From: Rhodopseudomonas palustris JSC-3b | Lineage (GTDB): Bacteria > Pseudomonadota > Alphaproteobacteria > Rhizobiales > Xanthobacteraceae | DNA length: 64,000 bases | Direction: 5' to 3' | Assembly: GCA_000504425.1 (NCBI GenBank) | Contig: KI632513.1 | Location: 1,930,021 to 1,994,020, forward strand | Part shown: in pieces, positions 1-8,832 of the stretch | How positions within the stretch are numbered: position 1 is the first letter of the stretch | Layout of the letters: each line of letters opens with the position of its first letter | Program-made: the position numbers and the translations under genes | The notes under the pieces: generated by a model | Databases searched by the model: none | Told to the model about the DNA's origin: nothing | The model's input: only the letters and a program-made list of their open reading frames with translations

Positions 1-1317
1 CGCCAGCGCCTTAACCTCGCTGGCAACCACCGCGAAGCCACGGCCCGCTTCGCCGGCCCGCGCCGCTTCGATGGTGGCGTTGAGCGCCAGCAGATTGGTC
101 TGGCCGGCGATGGTGTTGATCAGCTCGACCACATCGCCAATTCGGGTCGCCGCGCTGGTCAGCTCGCCGACGCTGGCATTGGTGGCACGGGCCTGCTCCA
201 CCGCCTCATTGGCAATGCGCGCCGACTCCTGCACCTGACGGCTGATCTCAGAGATCGACGACGCCATCTCCTCGGTCGCCGACGCCACCGACTGCACATT
301 GGTGGACGCTTCTTCCGAGGCCGCGGCCACGGTGGCGGTCCGGTCCTGCGCCCGCTCCGAGGTTTTGGTCAGGGTCTGCGCCGACGCTTCCAGCTCGGTC
401 GAAGCCGACGACACGGTATGCACGATCTCGCCCACCGCACGCTCGAACGCGTTTGCGAGATTGTTCATCTCGACCTTGCGCTTTTCAGCCAGGATACGGT
501 CGGCCTCGGCCTTCTGCTCGGCTTCGAGCCGCGCCTTTTCGTCAAGCATCACCTTGATGTCGTTGACGGCATTGGCGGTCTGGCCGACTTCGTCGCCGCG
601 GCCCGTGCCGGCAATCACCACTTGCTCACCGCGCGCCATCGACTGCAGGTCGCGCACCAGACGGCCGAGCGGGCGAGCGATATCGAACTGCACGATCGCA
701 AAGGCCAGCGCAATCACCGCAACGAACGCACCTCCGACCAGCGCGACGGTCAGCTTGATGGTGCTCACCACGTCGGCCGACGCCTTATCGGAATTCCGCT
801 GGATGTGATCTTCGATCTTGGCGGTGATCGCCACCATCTGATCGCGCAGCGCAATGTTCTTCTTCGCCATCTCGGTGGCCAGCTTCACAGCCTGATCGTT
901 ATTGTTCGCCATCGTCGCCTTCTCGACCGGCGGATAATCCTGCTCGACGATCTCGTTGAAGGTTCGCGCGGCCTGATCGAAGTCACTGGCAAATGCCGGC
1001 AGCCGGTTTTTCGCCTTGGCAATCTGGTCGTTGAAATCTCGGGTGTTGGCCGCCACTTCCTGGCTGGTGCGCTGCATATCGGTCAATTCGGTCTCGGCAA
1101 TGATCCGCCAGGACAGCCGACCGAGGTTGAACACACGCTGGTTCGCACGCAGGTTGGCCTTCATGCCCTGCACATCCTTCTCCAGCATCTCCGAATAGAT
1201 GCTGTCGATCTCGGCCATCTTCGAGGTCGCAAACCACAGACCGAACCCGACCACCACGCTGAGCATCACAAAGCAGGCCAGCACCTTGTAGAGGATTTTC
1301 ACGTTCGAGATTTTCAT
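1..1317 (-). CDS. Methyl-accepting chemotaxis protein, 3' part beyond window
   Basis: A chemoreceptor that signals to the CheA-CheW complex at the inner membrane. The N-terminus ([16 protein letters not shown]) forms a first membrane helix. A helical periplasmic sensing region of about 160 residues follows, of the four-helix-bundle type. A second membrane helix lies near residues 190-212, then a HAMP segment containing [17 protein letters not shown]. The cytoplasmic signalling domain reaches the conserved hairpin tip ([20 protein letters not shown], then [11 protein letters not shown]) where the window ends. The remaining C-terminal helix is outside the window, so the gene is truncated by the edge and not broken. 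The ligand cannot be inferred. It is transcribed leftward and its upstream neighbour region is gene-poor. Confidence 0.93.
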   Translation of the reverse strand, partial: MKISNVKILYKVLACFVMLSVVVGFGLWFATSKMAEIDSIYSEMLEKDVQGMKANLRANQRVFNLGRLSWRIIAETELTDMQRTSQEVAANTRDFNDQIAKAKNRLPAFASDFDQAARTFNEIVEQDYPPVEKATMANNNDQAVKLATEMAKKNIALRDQMVAITAKIEDHIQRNSDKASADVVSTIKLTVALVGGAFVAVIALAFAIVQFDIARPLGRLVRDLQSMARGEQVVIAGTGRGDEVGQTANAVNDIKVMLDEKARLEAEQKAEADRILAEKRKVEMNNLANAFERAVGEIVHTVSSASTELEASAQTLTKTSERAQDRTATVAAASEEASTNVQSVASATEEMASSISEISRQVQESARIANEAVEQARATNASVGELTSAATRIGDVVELINTIAGQTNLLALNATIEAARAGEAGRGFAVVASEVKALA

Positions 1318-2599
1318 AGCGGTTACACCTTCAAGCTGCGACCGAGGGAACCGGCCTGATCAATGATTCTGCTCTCACAGACCGCACACATCCCTTTGCG
1401 CACGACCTCCATCGACTGATACGGCGGCTCGCCTCTCCGTCTTCGCGCACTAACTACGCGCCACTTTCAAAAAGTGTAAACCTGGCGTTGTAGTTTCGAT
1501 CTGATCGATACGGAAAAGCGCTAGCTGGTATTCGCACCAACTAACTGTTGGCATGATCACTATTCCGGCATGAAAACTTATAATTCCTTTCGTTCGCGGT
1601 TATTCCATCGCAACGCCAACTACTTGCGCGCGGCCTGAACAAACGTTCAGCCCCACAACTCAACTCATATTTGTCCGCGTTCGCTGCGCGTATGACCATC
1701 ATGCCAACTAGGCAGCATTCAAAACTCAATCAGCGACACACTGGCGATTACGCGCCATCACCGCGTTCTCACAACGAACTAATCGCGACTACACCTCGGG
1801 CGACACCGAGCTTTTTCACATCGAAAGCTATGCACGCCACAGCGAGCGACGACACGAAACGAGCGCCGCGCGGCGCATTTTTAGAATGCCATGCCAACGA
1901 CGTGTCAGTGCGGTTCGCAGCTCGAACATGGACCGCAGCATCACTCAATTGACGCCACGCAGCCTCATCGCAACTTCACTCGCATCACCACGTTCTCTTA
2001 GCGAACGCGGTCGCAGCAACTCACGCGATCATGCGCGCAACACACCGCCGCGAGTCGTGGCGCGCGCAGAGCGCAGCGTTGATGGAGTCGAATCGGATTG
2101 AGCACACGCGGCCAGATCAGCAGCGCGCCACGACAAGTAACAGCATTCCGCCGTACGCCAGTCGCACACGCCTCCTTGACGAGTCGCGGTGATGCAGAAT
2201 CGTTGATGGGTGTATTCGCGCTGCTGCCTGAGACACGACGCGTCGCATTCGTGACTTTCCGCGCGCCTCGCAACGCTGCGCGCAGCAGCTCGCGCCACCA
2301 GAAGCAAAGGCAGCGCCGATCACGACCAAGCTGTCAGGCAACCGGCCCCGGACAGTTGCCTAAATGCGCCAGCAGCAGCGGGCTCGCCCGTCGCCGCGCG
2401 GCGCTGATCAACGCCGGCGCCAGCCAAAGCAAACGGGCCGCCCTCGGCAGAGGAGCGGCCCGTTCAAATCGATTGCGATGCAGCGCCGCGGCCTGGCGGC
2501 GCCGCGATCGCGATGATTGGTCTCAGCTGTGCAGCTTGGGCGGCTTCGGCGCCTGCCTTACCGCAGCGCGTCAGCCCCTGATGGGGCCGGCCGCGATCT
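1318..2599. other. Gene-poor 1.3 kb region
   Basis: No convincing gene was found. Open frames on both strands are short, overlap each other and show no recognisable domain, and their composition is rich in Arg, Ser, Thr and Ala. Base composition differs from the neighbours: around 1440-1700 it is visibly AT-richer. An imperfect repeated motif, ATCACC(G/A)CGTTCTC followed by AACGAAC or TAGCGAAC, occurs near 1757 and again near 1985. The segment next to 1318 must hold the promoter of the chemoreceptor gene. The rest could be decayed coding sequence or a remnant of an inserted element. I cannot tell which. Confidence 0.6.
2432..2464. terminator. Strong hairpin, possible terminator
   Basis: A perfect 10-bp inverted repeat: AACGGGCCGC at 2432-2441 and GCGGCCCGTT at 2455-2464, with a 13-nt loop. 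There is no long T-run on either side, so factor-independent termination is uncertain. On the minus strand it lies about 135 bp downstream of the small ORF ending at 2600, a sensible place for a terminator. Confidence 0.4.
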
Positions 2600-2740
2600 T
2601 CACTCGACCAGCAGCAGCACAAAACCAAGGGCGGGCGCCAGCACCATGCCGACGGCGATCAGTGCTGTGACCGTGGTCAGCAAATGACGGACTGGGCTGT
2701 GGATAGACAGAGAGTGGTGTGCCGTATCGAAGCTGCTCAT
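2600..2740 (-). CDS. Small single-span membrane protein, 46 aa
   Basis: A short open frame starting at ATG 2740 (MSSFDTAHHSLSIHS...). Residues about 19-44 form one hydrophobic segment rich in Leu, Val and Ala and ending LLLVE. An in-frame ATG at 2770 would add ten residues. A weak purine-rich GGGGGC run precedes the 2740 start. It lies downstream of the Flp-type pilin gene on the same strand, before a hairpin at 2432-2464. No family is recognised. It could be a chance hydrophobic frame, hence the modest score. Confidence 0.42.
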   Translation of the reverse strand: MSSFDTAHHSLSIHSPVRHLLTTVTALIAVGMVLAPALGFVLLLVE

Positions 2741-2846
2741 GGCGCCCCCGCATTCAATGAGTGTCCCCATTGTGTTAGCAGGCCCCCTCTAACAATCCGG
2801 TTGCGGATTTGCGGGGATTCGCGCGGCGCTTCTCAACCTCGGTTAA

Positions 2847-3017
2847 CTACTTGGCCGTGGTCGCGGTCGCGAGCGCCTCATAGTGCTTGCTGAGGTTGGT
2901 GCCGACCAGTTGCACCGCCGTCAGGATGACGATGCTCAGTCCCACCGCGATGATGGCGTATTCGATCGACGTCGCACCGGATTCATCGATCAGAAATTCA
3001 GACAGCAGACGGGGCAC
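2847..3017 (-). CDS. Flp/Fap-type pilin subunit, 56 aa
   Basis: A type IVb Flp pilin-like precursor. The protein begins PRLLSEFLIDESGATSIEYA and continues into a hydrophobic helix (IIAVGLSIVILTAVQLVG), the hallmark Flp family pattern. The E in SIEYA matches the +5 Glu position of prepilins, and prepilin peptidase would cut after the G of ESG. The start is GTG at 3017, chosen because AGGAG lies six bases upstream and no in-frame ATG precedes the conserved region. No tad/cpa assembly genes are nearby, so it is an orphan subunit that would depend on a machinery encoded elsewhere. Confidence 0.82.
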   Translation of the reverse strand: MPRLLSEFLIDESGATSIEYAIIAVGLSIVILTAVQLVGTNLSKHYEALATATTAK

Positions 3018-3243
3018 ACGTTGCTCCTGTGATCAGGCTGCGGCAGCTTCCGCAGCAACCCCGGACGCTATTGGCGATAGGTTGCGGGTCCGTTGACCCG
3101 CAAGGTCAATGGCCCGTAAATCGAAACAGCACAAATTGATCGTATGGCGTTTGCGCGCGACGAGGAGCCCGGTTCGCGCCGAGGAAAAGCGTCAGAACAT
3201 AAAGTTAGAGCTTCGGCCCTGGTTTGTCAGAACCGAACAATCG

Positions 3244-3756
3244 CTAAGCCGGCCGTTTCTTCAGCTTGGCGCGACGCGGCAGCAGCGCGGGCCAGGAGAC
3301 GATGTGGTCTTCCAGCTCCTCGACGCTGATCTCGCCTTCCTGCCCTTCGACACGGCCGCGCACCGACACGCCGGCTTCGTGCACGGTGCCCGGATCGCCC
3401 GACACCAGCGGATGCCACCAATACAGGTCCCGCCCCTCCGCCACCAATTTGTAAGCGCAGCTCGGCGGCAGCCAGCTCAAGGTGCGGACATTGTCCGGGG
3501 TGAGACGCACGCAATCGGCGAGTTTGTCGGTGCGGTTCGCATAATCCTTGCAACCGCACCCGTCAGGATCGAGCAGCCGGCAGGCGATATGGGTGAAATA
3601 GATCCGCCCGGTGTCTTCGCATTCCAGCTTTTCCAGGCAACAGCGGGCGCAGCCGTCGCACAGGCTTTCCCACTCCGCCGCCGACATCTGTTCCAATGTC
3701 TTGGTTTTCCAGAAGAAACCTTCCTGTGGCGAAGGCCGTTTGCGCGCTGCTGTCAT
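3244..3756 (-). CDS. UPF0260 (YcgN/YkgJ-type) cysteine-cluster protein
   Basis: A 170-residue cytoplasmic protein of the UPF0260 family, whose biochemical role is not established. The metal-binding cysteine cluster is visible as [14 protein letters not shown] near the N-terminal third, followed by ACRLLD and CGCKDY, typical of the YkgJ-like CxxCxxCC group. The start at ATG 3756 ([16 protein letters not shown]) gives the usual family length; a longer frame upstream lacks family similarity. The C-terminus is basic ([11 protein letters not shown]). It is divergent from the penicillin-binding protein gene. Confidence 0.85.
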   Translation of the reverse strand: MTAARKRPSPQEGFFWKTKTLEQMSAAEWESLCDGCARCCLEKLECEDTGRIYFTHIACRLLDPDGCGCKDYANRTDKLADCVRLTPDNVRTLSWLPPSCAYKLVAEGRDLYWWHPLVSGDPGTVHEAGVSVRGRVEGQEGEISVEELEDHIVSWPALLPRRAKLKKRPA

Positions 3757-4024
3757 GCCGAGCCTTGAGGTCGAACCTGCGGAAGCAGCGGTTCTAGGCG
3801 CAGCGCCGCCGCTGGCGCAAGCCAATGTCGCCAAAACGGCCGCGCTCGCGCCCGCGCCAAGCGCAAAACTCCTTGAAGCAGCATTGGTTTAATCGCCTTG
3901 GTCGGGTACAAGAGCATCTGAGTCTCCCGGGGCTTTGGATGGCCTTGGGTTTGCCGCAACATTTCAGCACAACGTTCTTCCGGCGCGGTTTGGCGCCCGA
4001 TGGATTGCAACTGCCAGGGCTCCG

Positions 4025-6283
4025 GTGCGCCACATCCTGCCCCCCGATTGGATAACCAAGATCCGGCATTGGATGCTGGATCTCGACGCGCGCTTGAACT
4101 CCTCGGTGTTCCGCTCTTTCGCCGGGCTGCGCGAGGGCTATGAGCGCTTCTCGGTGTTCATGGACCGCTTCTATGTCGGCCGCTGGAAGCGCTGGGTGTT
4201 CATTGAGCCGCTGTCGGAAGCCGCCACGCTCGGCCTGTGCGGGCTGATCCTGCTGCTGACGCTGGCGCAATCGGCGTTCCGCGAAACCGCCGACGAGGAT
4301 TGGCTCAAGAAAAGCGACCTCGCGGTCACGTTCCTTGATCGCTATGGCAGCCCGATCGGCAGCCGCGGCATCAAGCATAACGACTCGATTCCGCTCGAGG
4401 ACTTTCCCGACAATCTGATCAAGGCGACGCTCGCCACCGAAGACCGGCGCTTCTACGACCATTTCGGCATCGACATCGCCGGCACGTTCCGCGCGCTGGT
4501 CACCAATGCGCAGGCCGGCGGCGTGCGCCAGGGTGGTTCCTCGATCACCCAGCAGCTCGCCAAAAACCTGTTCCTGTCGAACGAGCGCACCATCGAGCGC
4601 AAGGTCAACGAGGCGTTTCTGGCGATCTGGCTGGAAACGCGGTTGACCAAGAACGAGATTCTTAAGCTCTATCTCGACCGCGCCTATATGGGCGGCGGCA
4701 CGTTCGGCGTCGATGGCGCCGCGCATTTCTATTTCAACAAGAGCGCGCGCGACGTCACGCTGGCGGAAGCGGCGATGCTGGCCGGGCTGTTCAAGGCGCC
4801 GACCAAATACGCCCCGCACATCAACCTGCCGGCGGCGCGCGCCCGCGCCAACGTGGTGCTCGATAATCTGGTCGAAGCCGGGTTCATGACCGAGGGCCAG
4901 GTGTTCGGTGCCCGCCGCAATCCGGCGACCGCGGTCGATCGCCGCGACGAAAACTCGCCGAACTATTTCCTCGACTGGGCCTTTGACGAGATGCGTCGGC
5001 TGGTCGACACTTTTCCGAAATCCTATTCGGAGCGCGTGTTCGTGGTTCGCACCACGATCGACATGAATGTGCAGCGCGCCGCCGAAACCGCGATCGAGAA
5101 CCAGCTCCGGCAGTTCGGCCGCGACTATCACGCCACCCAGGCTGCGACCGTGGTGTCCGACATGGATGGCGGCGTGCGCGCCATGGTCGGCGGCCGCGAT
5201 TATGGTTCGAGCCAGTTCAACCGCGCGGTCGATGCCTATCGGCAGCCGGGCTCGTCGTTCAAGCCTTATGTCTACACCACCGCGCTGCTGAACGGTTACA
5301 AGCCGACCTCGATCATCGTCGACGGCCCGGTGTGCATCGGCAATTGGTGCCCGCAGAACTATGGCCACTCTTATTCCGGCTCGGTGACGCTGACCCAGGC
5401 GATCACCCGATCGATCAACGTGGTGCCGGTCAAGATTTCGATCGCGATCGGCGGCAAGGGCGGCCCCAAAGCCGGACGCGCCAAGATCGTGGAAGTGGCG
5501 CGCAAATTCGGCATCAAGGCGCCGCTGACCGACACGCCGTCGCTGCCGATCGGCTCGACAGAAGTGACGGTGCTGGAACATGCCGTCGCCTATGTCACCT
5601 TCCCCAATAAGGGCCGCTCGGTGACGCCGCATGCGGTGCTGGAAGTGCGCACCGGCGCTGGCGATCTCGTCTGGCGCTGGGACCGCGACGGTCCGCAGCC
5701 GCGCCAGGCGATCCCGGCCTCGGTCGCCGCCGACATGGCGGAGATGATGAGCCACGTGGTCAGCGAGGGCACCGCGCGCCGCGCCGCGATCGACGGCATT
5801 CCGACCGCAGGCAAGACCGGCACCACCAATGCGTATCGCGACGCCTGGTTCGTCGGCTACACCGGCAATTTCAGCTGCGCGGTGTGGTACGGCAATGACG
5901 ACTATTCGCCCACCAACCGCATGACCGGCGGTTCGCTGCCGGCGCAGACCTGGCACGACATCATGGTCGCCGCGCATCAGGGCGTGGAGGTTCGGGAAAT
6001 TCCCGGCATCGACACCGGCAAGAAGCAGCCGCAGGCGCAGGGCGCCGCTGCCAATGTCGCCTCCAAAGCCTCCGATCAGCGCCAGGGTCCGCCGCCGATC
6101 CTGACGCGGCGCGGCGCCGAAATCCTGGTGCGCATCGAAAAGGCGCTGGACGAGGCCGGCAAGACGCTCGGCCGGCTGCCGGGCGAACCCACCAAGCCGC
6201 TGTCGGCCAATCCGGTGGCGTTCCCGGACAGTTTTGCGTCGATGTCGGGCGGTGAGCCGCCTGCGCCACCGCGCCGGAACTGA
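4025..6283 (+). CDS. Class A penicillin-binding protein (PBP1A family)
   Basis: A bifunctional peptidoglycan synthase anchored in the inner membrane. A membrane helix (TLGLCGLILLLTLAQ) follows a cytoplasmic N-terminus of about 70 residues. The GT51 glycosyltransferase domain carries catalytic Glu139 in ATEDRRFYDHFGID and the motif GGSSITQQLAKN. The transpeptidase domain carries SSFK with Ser410 and Lys413, an SIN motif in TRSINVVP, and KTGT near 597. The C-terminal tail is Pro/Ala-rich. The start is uncertain: GTG 4025 has CAGGG upstream and gives 752 residues, TTG 3935 would add 30, and ATG 4073 would be shorter. Two small genes follow closely on the same strand. Confidence 0.93.
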   Translation: MRHILPPDWITKIRHWMLDLDARLNSSVFRSFAGLREGYERFSVFMDRFYVGRWKRWVFIEPLSEAATLGLCGLILLLTLAQSAFRETADEDWLKKSDLAVTFLDRYGSPIGSRGIKHNDSIPLEDFPDNLIKATLATEDRRFYDHFGIDIAGTFRALVTNAQAGGVRQGGSSITQQLAKNLFLSNERTIERKVNEAFLAIWLETRLTKNEILKLYLDRAYMGGGTFGVDGAAHFYFNKSARDVTLAEAAMLAGLFKAPTKYAPHINLPAARARANVVLDNLVEAGFMTEGQVFGARRNPATAVDRRDENSPNYFLDWAFDEMRRLVDTFPKSYSERVFVVRTTIDMNVQRAAETAIENQLRQFGRDYHATQAATVVSDMDGGVRAMVGGRDYGSSQFNRAVDAYRQPGSSFKPYVYTTALLNGYKPTSIIVDGPVCIGNWCPQNYGHSYSGSVTLTQAITRSINVVPVKISIAIGGKGGPKAGRAKIVEVARKFGIKAPLTDTPSLPIGSTEVTVLEHAVAYVTFPNKGRSVTPHAVLEVRTGAGDLVWRWDRDGPQPRQAIPASVAADMAEMMSHVVSEGTARRAAIDGIPTAGKTGTTNAYRDAWFVGYTGNFSCAVWYGNDDYSPTNRMTGGSLPAQTWHDIMVAAHQGVEVREIPGIDTGKKQPQAQGAAANVASKASDQRQGPPPILTRRGAEILVRIEKALDEAGKTLGRLPGEPTKPLSANPVAFPDSFASMSGGEPPAPPRRN

Positions 6284-6315
6284 GCGGTGCAGATCCGACA
6301 AGGAACGCTAGTCAC

Positions 6316-6894
6316 GTGCGCCTCACCTTCTCTCTTCTGATCGCGCTGATCATCGCCGCCACGCTCGGCGTCGGCATCACCTGGGTCACCGCCACCCGCG
6401 GCGTCGATCTCAACACCCTGACGATCGGCGCCTGGACCGCGCGGCCGCGGATCGGCACCGCCGAGATCGATCCCTATGCGCGCGCGGTGATCGCGCGCAG
6501 CGGCGAGCTGCCGATCGGCACCGGCGATGGCATCACCTTCTCGGCCGGCACCGACGACGCCAAGCGCCCGCTCGATGGCCGCTGCGACGTGACGGTGAGC
6601 GGCGTGACGCCGGCGGCACGGTTCTGGACGCTGACGCTCTATGACACCCGCGGCTATCTGGTCGCCAATTCGATGAACCGCTACGGCTTCACCAGCCAGG
6701 AAATCGTGCGCCGCGCCGATGGTTCGTTCGAGATCAAGATCGCGGCGCGCGCCCGCGCCGGCAACTGGCTGCCGACGGGGGGCGTCGAGCGCTACACGCT
6801 GGCGCTGCGGCTCTATGATACGCCGGTCGGCGTCGCCACCAGGACACAACGCGACGCGCCGATGCCGGCGATCACCACGGTGGGCTGCCCATGA
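6316..6894 (+). CDS. DUF1214 domain protein, membrane-anchored
   Basis: A 192-residue protein with an N-terminal hydrophobic anchor or signal (LTFSLLIALIIAATLGVGITW) and a DUF1214 beta-rich domain, recognisable by CDVTVSGVTPAARFWTLTLYD, GYLVANSMNRYGFTSQEIV and the WLPTGG segment. The function is unknown; the protein is expected in the periplasm. It starts 33 bp after the penicillin-binding protein gene, and its stop overlaps the start of the DUF1254 gene by 4 bp (ATGA), so the two are translationally coupled. DUF1214 and DUF1254 are often found together as one protein or as neighbours, which supports both calls. Confidence 0.85.
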   Translation: MRLTFSLLIALIIAATLGVGITWVTATRGVDLNTLTIGAWTARPRIGTAEIDPYARAVIARSGELPIGTGDGITFSAGTDDAKRPLDGRCDVTVSGVTPAARFWTLTLYDTRGYLVANSMNRYGFTSQEIVRRADGSFEIKIAARARAGNWLPTGGVERYTLALRLYDTPVGVATRTQRDAPMPAITTVGCP

Positions 6895-7451
6895 TCCGCA
6901 CCCTGTTCATTCTGATCGGCGGCGTGGTGCTGGGTCTGATCGTGCATCTGGTCAGCGTGCTGGCGCTGCCGCGCATCGCCAGCAAGGACGCCTATTCACG
7001 CCTCGAACCGATCAGCGCGCTCAACACGGTGACGGCGCTGCCGCAGGTCAACCCGAGCGATGCGCCGATGCCGTTCCTCGATCCGGCATTCGCGATCGCG
7101 GTGTGCCGCTATGATCTGTCGTCGGGACCGATCAAGCTGACGGTGCCGGTCAGCCAGGCCTATACCTCGGTGTCGTTCTATACCCGCAGCGGGCTTGCGT
7201 ATTACGCGATCAACGACCGCTCGGCCGGCCGGCGCGTGATCGAACTCGATCTGATGACCGAGGATCAGCACGCCGAGCTGCCCGACGAGGAAGACGTCAC
7301 CTCCGCCGACCGGCTGATCATCGATTCCCCGAGCACCACCGGGCTGATCCTGCTGAAAGCGCTCGCCGCCGAACCCGGCTTGATGGTGCAGGCCAAGGCA
7401 TCGCTGGCGGCTGCGACCTGCAAGGTGCAGAGCGATCCTGGCAAGCGCTGA
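6891..7451 (+). CDS. DUF1254 domain protein, membrane-anchored
   Basis: A 186-residue partner of the preceding DUF1214 protein. It has an N-terminal membrane helix (TLFILIGGVVLGLIVHLVSVLA), then a DUF1254-like region including PFLDPAFAIAVCRYDLSSGP, SVSFYTRSGLAYYAIND and VIELDLMT. It probably acts in the periplasm with its partner; the biochemical role is unknown. It is the last gene of the run that begins with the penicillin-binding protein, and a family-B repeat follows 42 bp after the stop. Confidence 0.83.
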   Translation: MIRTLFILIGGVVLGLIVHLVSVLALPRIASKDAYSRLEPISALNTVTALPQVNPSDAPMPFLDPAFAIAVCRYDLSSGPIKLTVPVSQAYTSVSFYTRSGLAYYAINDRSAGRRVIELDLMTEDQHAELPDEEDVTSADRLIIDSPSTTGLILLKALAAEPGLMVQAKASLAAATCKVQSDPGKR

Positions 7452-7492
7452 GCGCCACGTCGCCTCATCAGCGATTGAAAGCAGCCTTTTCC

Positions 7493-7575
7493 GTGCCGGG
7501 CTGGTCCCGGCCCCTCACGTCTTTGATCTGTGAGCTTTCAAGACGTGGATACCCGCGCCAAGCGCGGGCATGACG
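7493..7575. repeat. Family-B palindromic repeat, copy 1
   Basis: About 83 bp composed of two inverted-repeat arms (GCCGGGCTGGTCCCGGC and CCCGCGCCAAGCGCGGG) joined by a core with CGTCTTTGATC and AAGACGTGGATACC. Other copies lie near 9853, 30507, 38202 and, inside dnaE2, 45602. This copy sits between the 3' ends of two convergent genes. Confidence 0.85.
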
Positions 7576-7601
7576 AGTCCTATTGAGGATCGTTGGAATG
7601 C

Positions 7602-8363
7602 TCAGCCGCGCACGCTGAGTGCGACGCCGCGCCCGGCCGGCGCCAGCTCGTCCTTGCCCGCCATCGCTTCCAGCCCGCCGATCAGACGATCGGCGTCGGC
7701 GGCCATATTGTCCGGCCCATGCAGCACCAGCCGTTCCAGCGCCCAGCGATAGGACGCCACCCGGCGATGCAGGCATTGCTGCACCCACTGCATGATCAAT
7801 GTGTTTTCTTCCATGCGCGCGACCGCGTCGGCGCGCTCGCGCGGCGATAGTTCCGAGACATAGCGCAGCGCGGCATTACGCTTCTGATCGAGCGCCAGCA
7901 CCTTCATCGCGGTGTAACGGAAGGTCTCGAACTGCGTCATGTCGTTGCGCACGTCATCCATCAACTGCGCATAACGCGAGGTGTGGGCGCGGTGCGGCTC
8001 GTCGATCAGCAGCCGACCATAGGCGGTGCGATCGAACGTCACCTTCTGGCGCCAGGGCGATGCGATCACCTGATAATCGCCGAACACGCTTTTCCAGGCC
8101 GGGCGCGAATGGGGCGGCTCGATCAAGGGATAGGCGAAATCGCGCAGCGCGCGTTCATATTCGGTGAGCTGGTAGTTGGATGGGAAGATGCCGACGCTGG
8201 CGGTCGCTTCCGCGCCGACCCAGCGATGCATGTCGTCATTGAGCATATCGGCACGGGTACGGCCGAAATCACCACCGCTACAGCCGGCTGTCAGGATACA
8301 CAGCGTCGCCACCGATGACAGACGGAACGCGATACCCAACCGCGTCGAAACTCGCTGCGCCAT
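7602..8363 (-). CDS. Putative lipoprotein of unknown function
   Basis: A 253-residue protein starting at ATG 8361-8363. The N-terminus has a signal peptide ending in a lipobox (CILTAGCSGGD), so lipidation at that Cys is likely. The mature part is mostly helical and polar with Arg- and Glu-rich stretches, and carries the notable segment MQWVQQCLHRRVASYRWALERL. No enzyme motif was recognised. It lies 13 bp downstream of a small gene on the same strand. Longer starts exist upstream but read into low-complexity Arg/Asp sequence, so I chose the start next to the signal peptide. Confidence 0.72.
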   Translation of the reverse strand: MAQRVSTRLGIAFRLSSVATLCILTAGCSGGDFGRTRADMLNDDMHRWVGAEATASVGIFPSNYQLTEYERALRDFAYPLIEPPHSRPAWKSVFGDYQVIASPWRQKVTFDRTAYGRLLIDEPHRAHTSRYAQLMDDVRNDMTQFETFRYTAMKVLALDQKRNAALRYVSELSPRERADAVARMEENTLIMQWVQQCLHRRVASYRWALERLVLHGPDNMAADADRLIGGLEAMAGKDELAPAGRGVALSVRG

Positions 8364-8376
8364 TGCCTCCGTCCGA

Positions 8377-8616
8377 TCAGGAGCGCGCCCGGCGCCGTCG
8401 CCGTCGTCCCGCTGCCGCGCCCTCTTTCGGACCGTTGCCATCGTTGCCGTCGCGGTTCCGCTCAATGCGGACCACCGGAAGGATCAGCACCGTGGCTTCA
8501 ACCTGCCGCGGAGCCAGCGCCAGACGCGCATCGAGCCGTCCCACCGCGTCCGCTGGAAATGCAATGACCGTGCCCATCTCGATTTTCCCCGCGCCAAATA
8601 GCCGGCGCACAGTCAT
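8377..8616 (-). CDS. Small hypothetical protein, 79 aa
   Basis: A short frame beginning MTVRRLFGAGKIEMGTVIAF and ending with a run of Arg residues. An internal ATG (MGTVIAFPADAVGRLDARL) is an alternative start. A hydrophobic patch, VEATVLILPVVRIER, could be a strand or a short amphipathic segment. No family is recognised. It precedes the lipoprotein gene on the same strand by 13 bp and could share its transcript. A CtrA-like box at 8632-8646 lies immediately upstream of its start, which argues for a real transcribed gene. Confidence 0.5.
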   Translation of the reverse strand: MTVRRLFGAGKIEMGTVIAFPADAVGRLDARLALAPRQVEATVLILPVVRIERNRDGNDGNGPKEGAAAGRRRRRRARS

Positions 8617-8631
8617 TAAGAGCGGGCATGG

Positions 8632-8646
8632 TTAATGGGATGTTAA
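8632..8646. promoter_or_regulatory. CtrA-like box 1 (TTAA-N7-TTAA)
   Basis: TTAATGGGATGTTAA matches the full alphaproteobacterial CtrA consensus TTAA-N7-TTAA. It lies 16 bp upstream of the small minus-strand ORF and about 190 bp upstream of the DUF2336 gene. Binding is inferred from the motif only. Confidence 0.55.
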
Positions 8647-8767
8647 TTCCACCCTCGTTCAATGACGGGGAGCAGGAACGAGCGTGCTAAGTGTGGCTGT
8701 GCGGCCATAGAAGCGGCCGCCCTGACGCCGCACATCCACTTGCTTGCCAGTTAACGAAGGGTTTCCC

Positions 8768-8782
8768 TTAACGCGCTGTTAA
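8768..8782. promoter_or_regulatory. CtrA-like box 2 (TTAA-N7-TTAA)
   Basis: TTAACGCGCTGTTAA is a second full match to TTAA-N7-TTAA, 50 bp upstream of the DUF2336 start at 8833. A further TTAA half-site lies just before it near 8752. The position suits direct control of the DUF2336 gene's promoter. Confidence 0.6.
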
Positions 8783-8832
8783 ATCGAGGATTCTATTTTG
8801 AATCGAATTGTACAGGCTCGCGTTCCGCTGAC

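Noticed and set aside
2098-2670. A 190-codon plus-strand open frame as a gene
   Set aside because: Arg/Ser/Ala-rich low-complexity translation, no motif, no RBS, and it overlaps other shadow frames and a hairpin.
3794-6301. Long minus-strand open frame (about 835 codons) opposite the penicillin-binding protein
   Set aside because: It is an artefact of high GC in the antisense of a well-supported gene. The sequence is Arg/Gly/His-rich with no domain.
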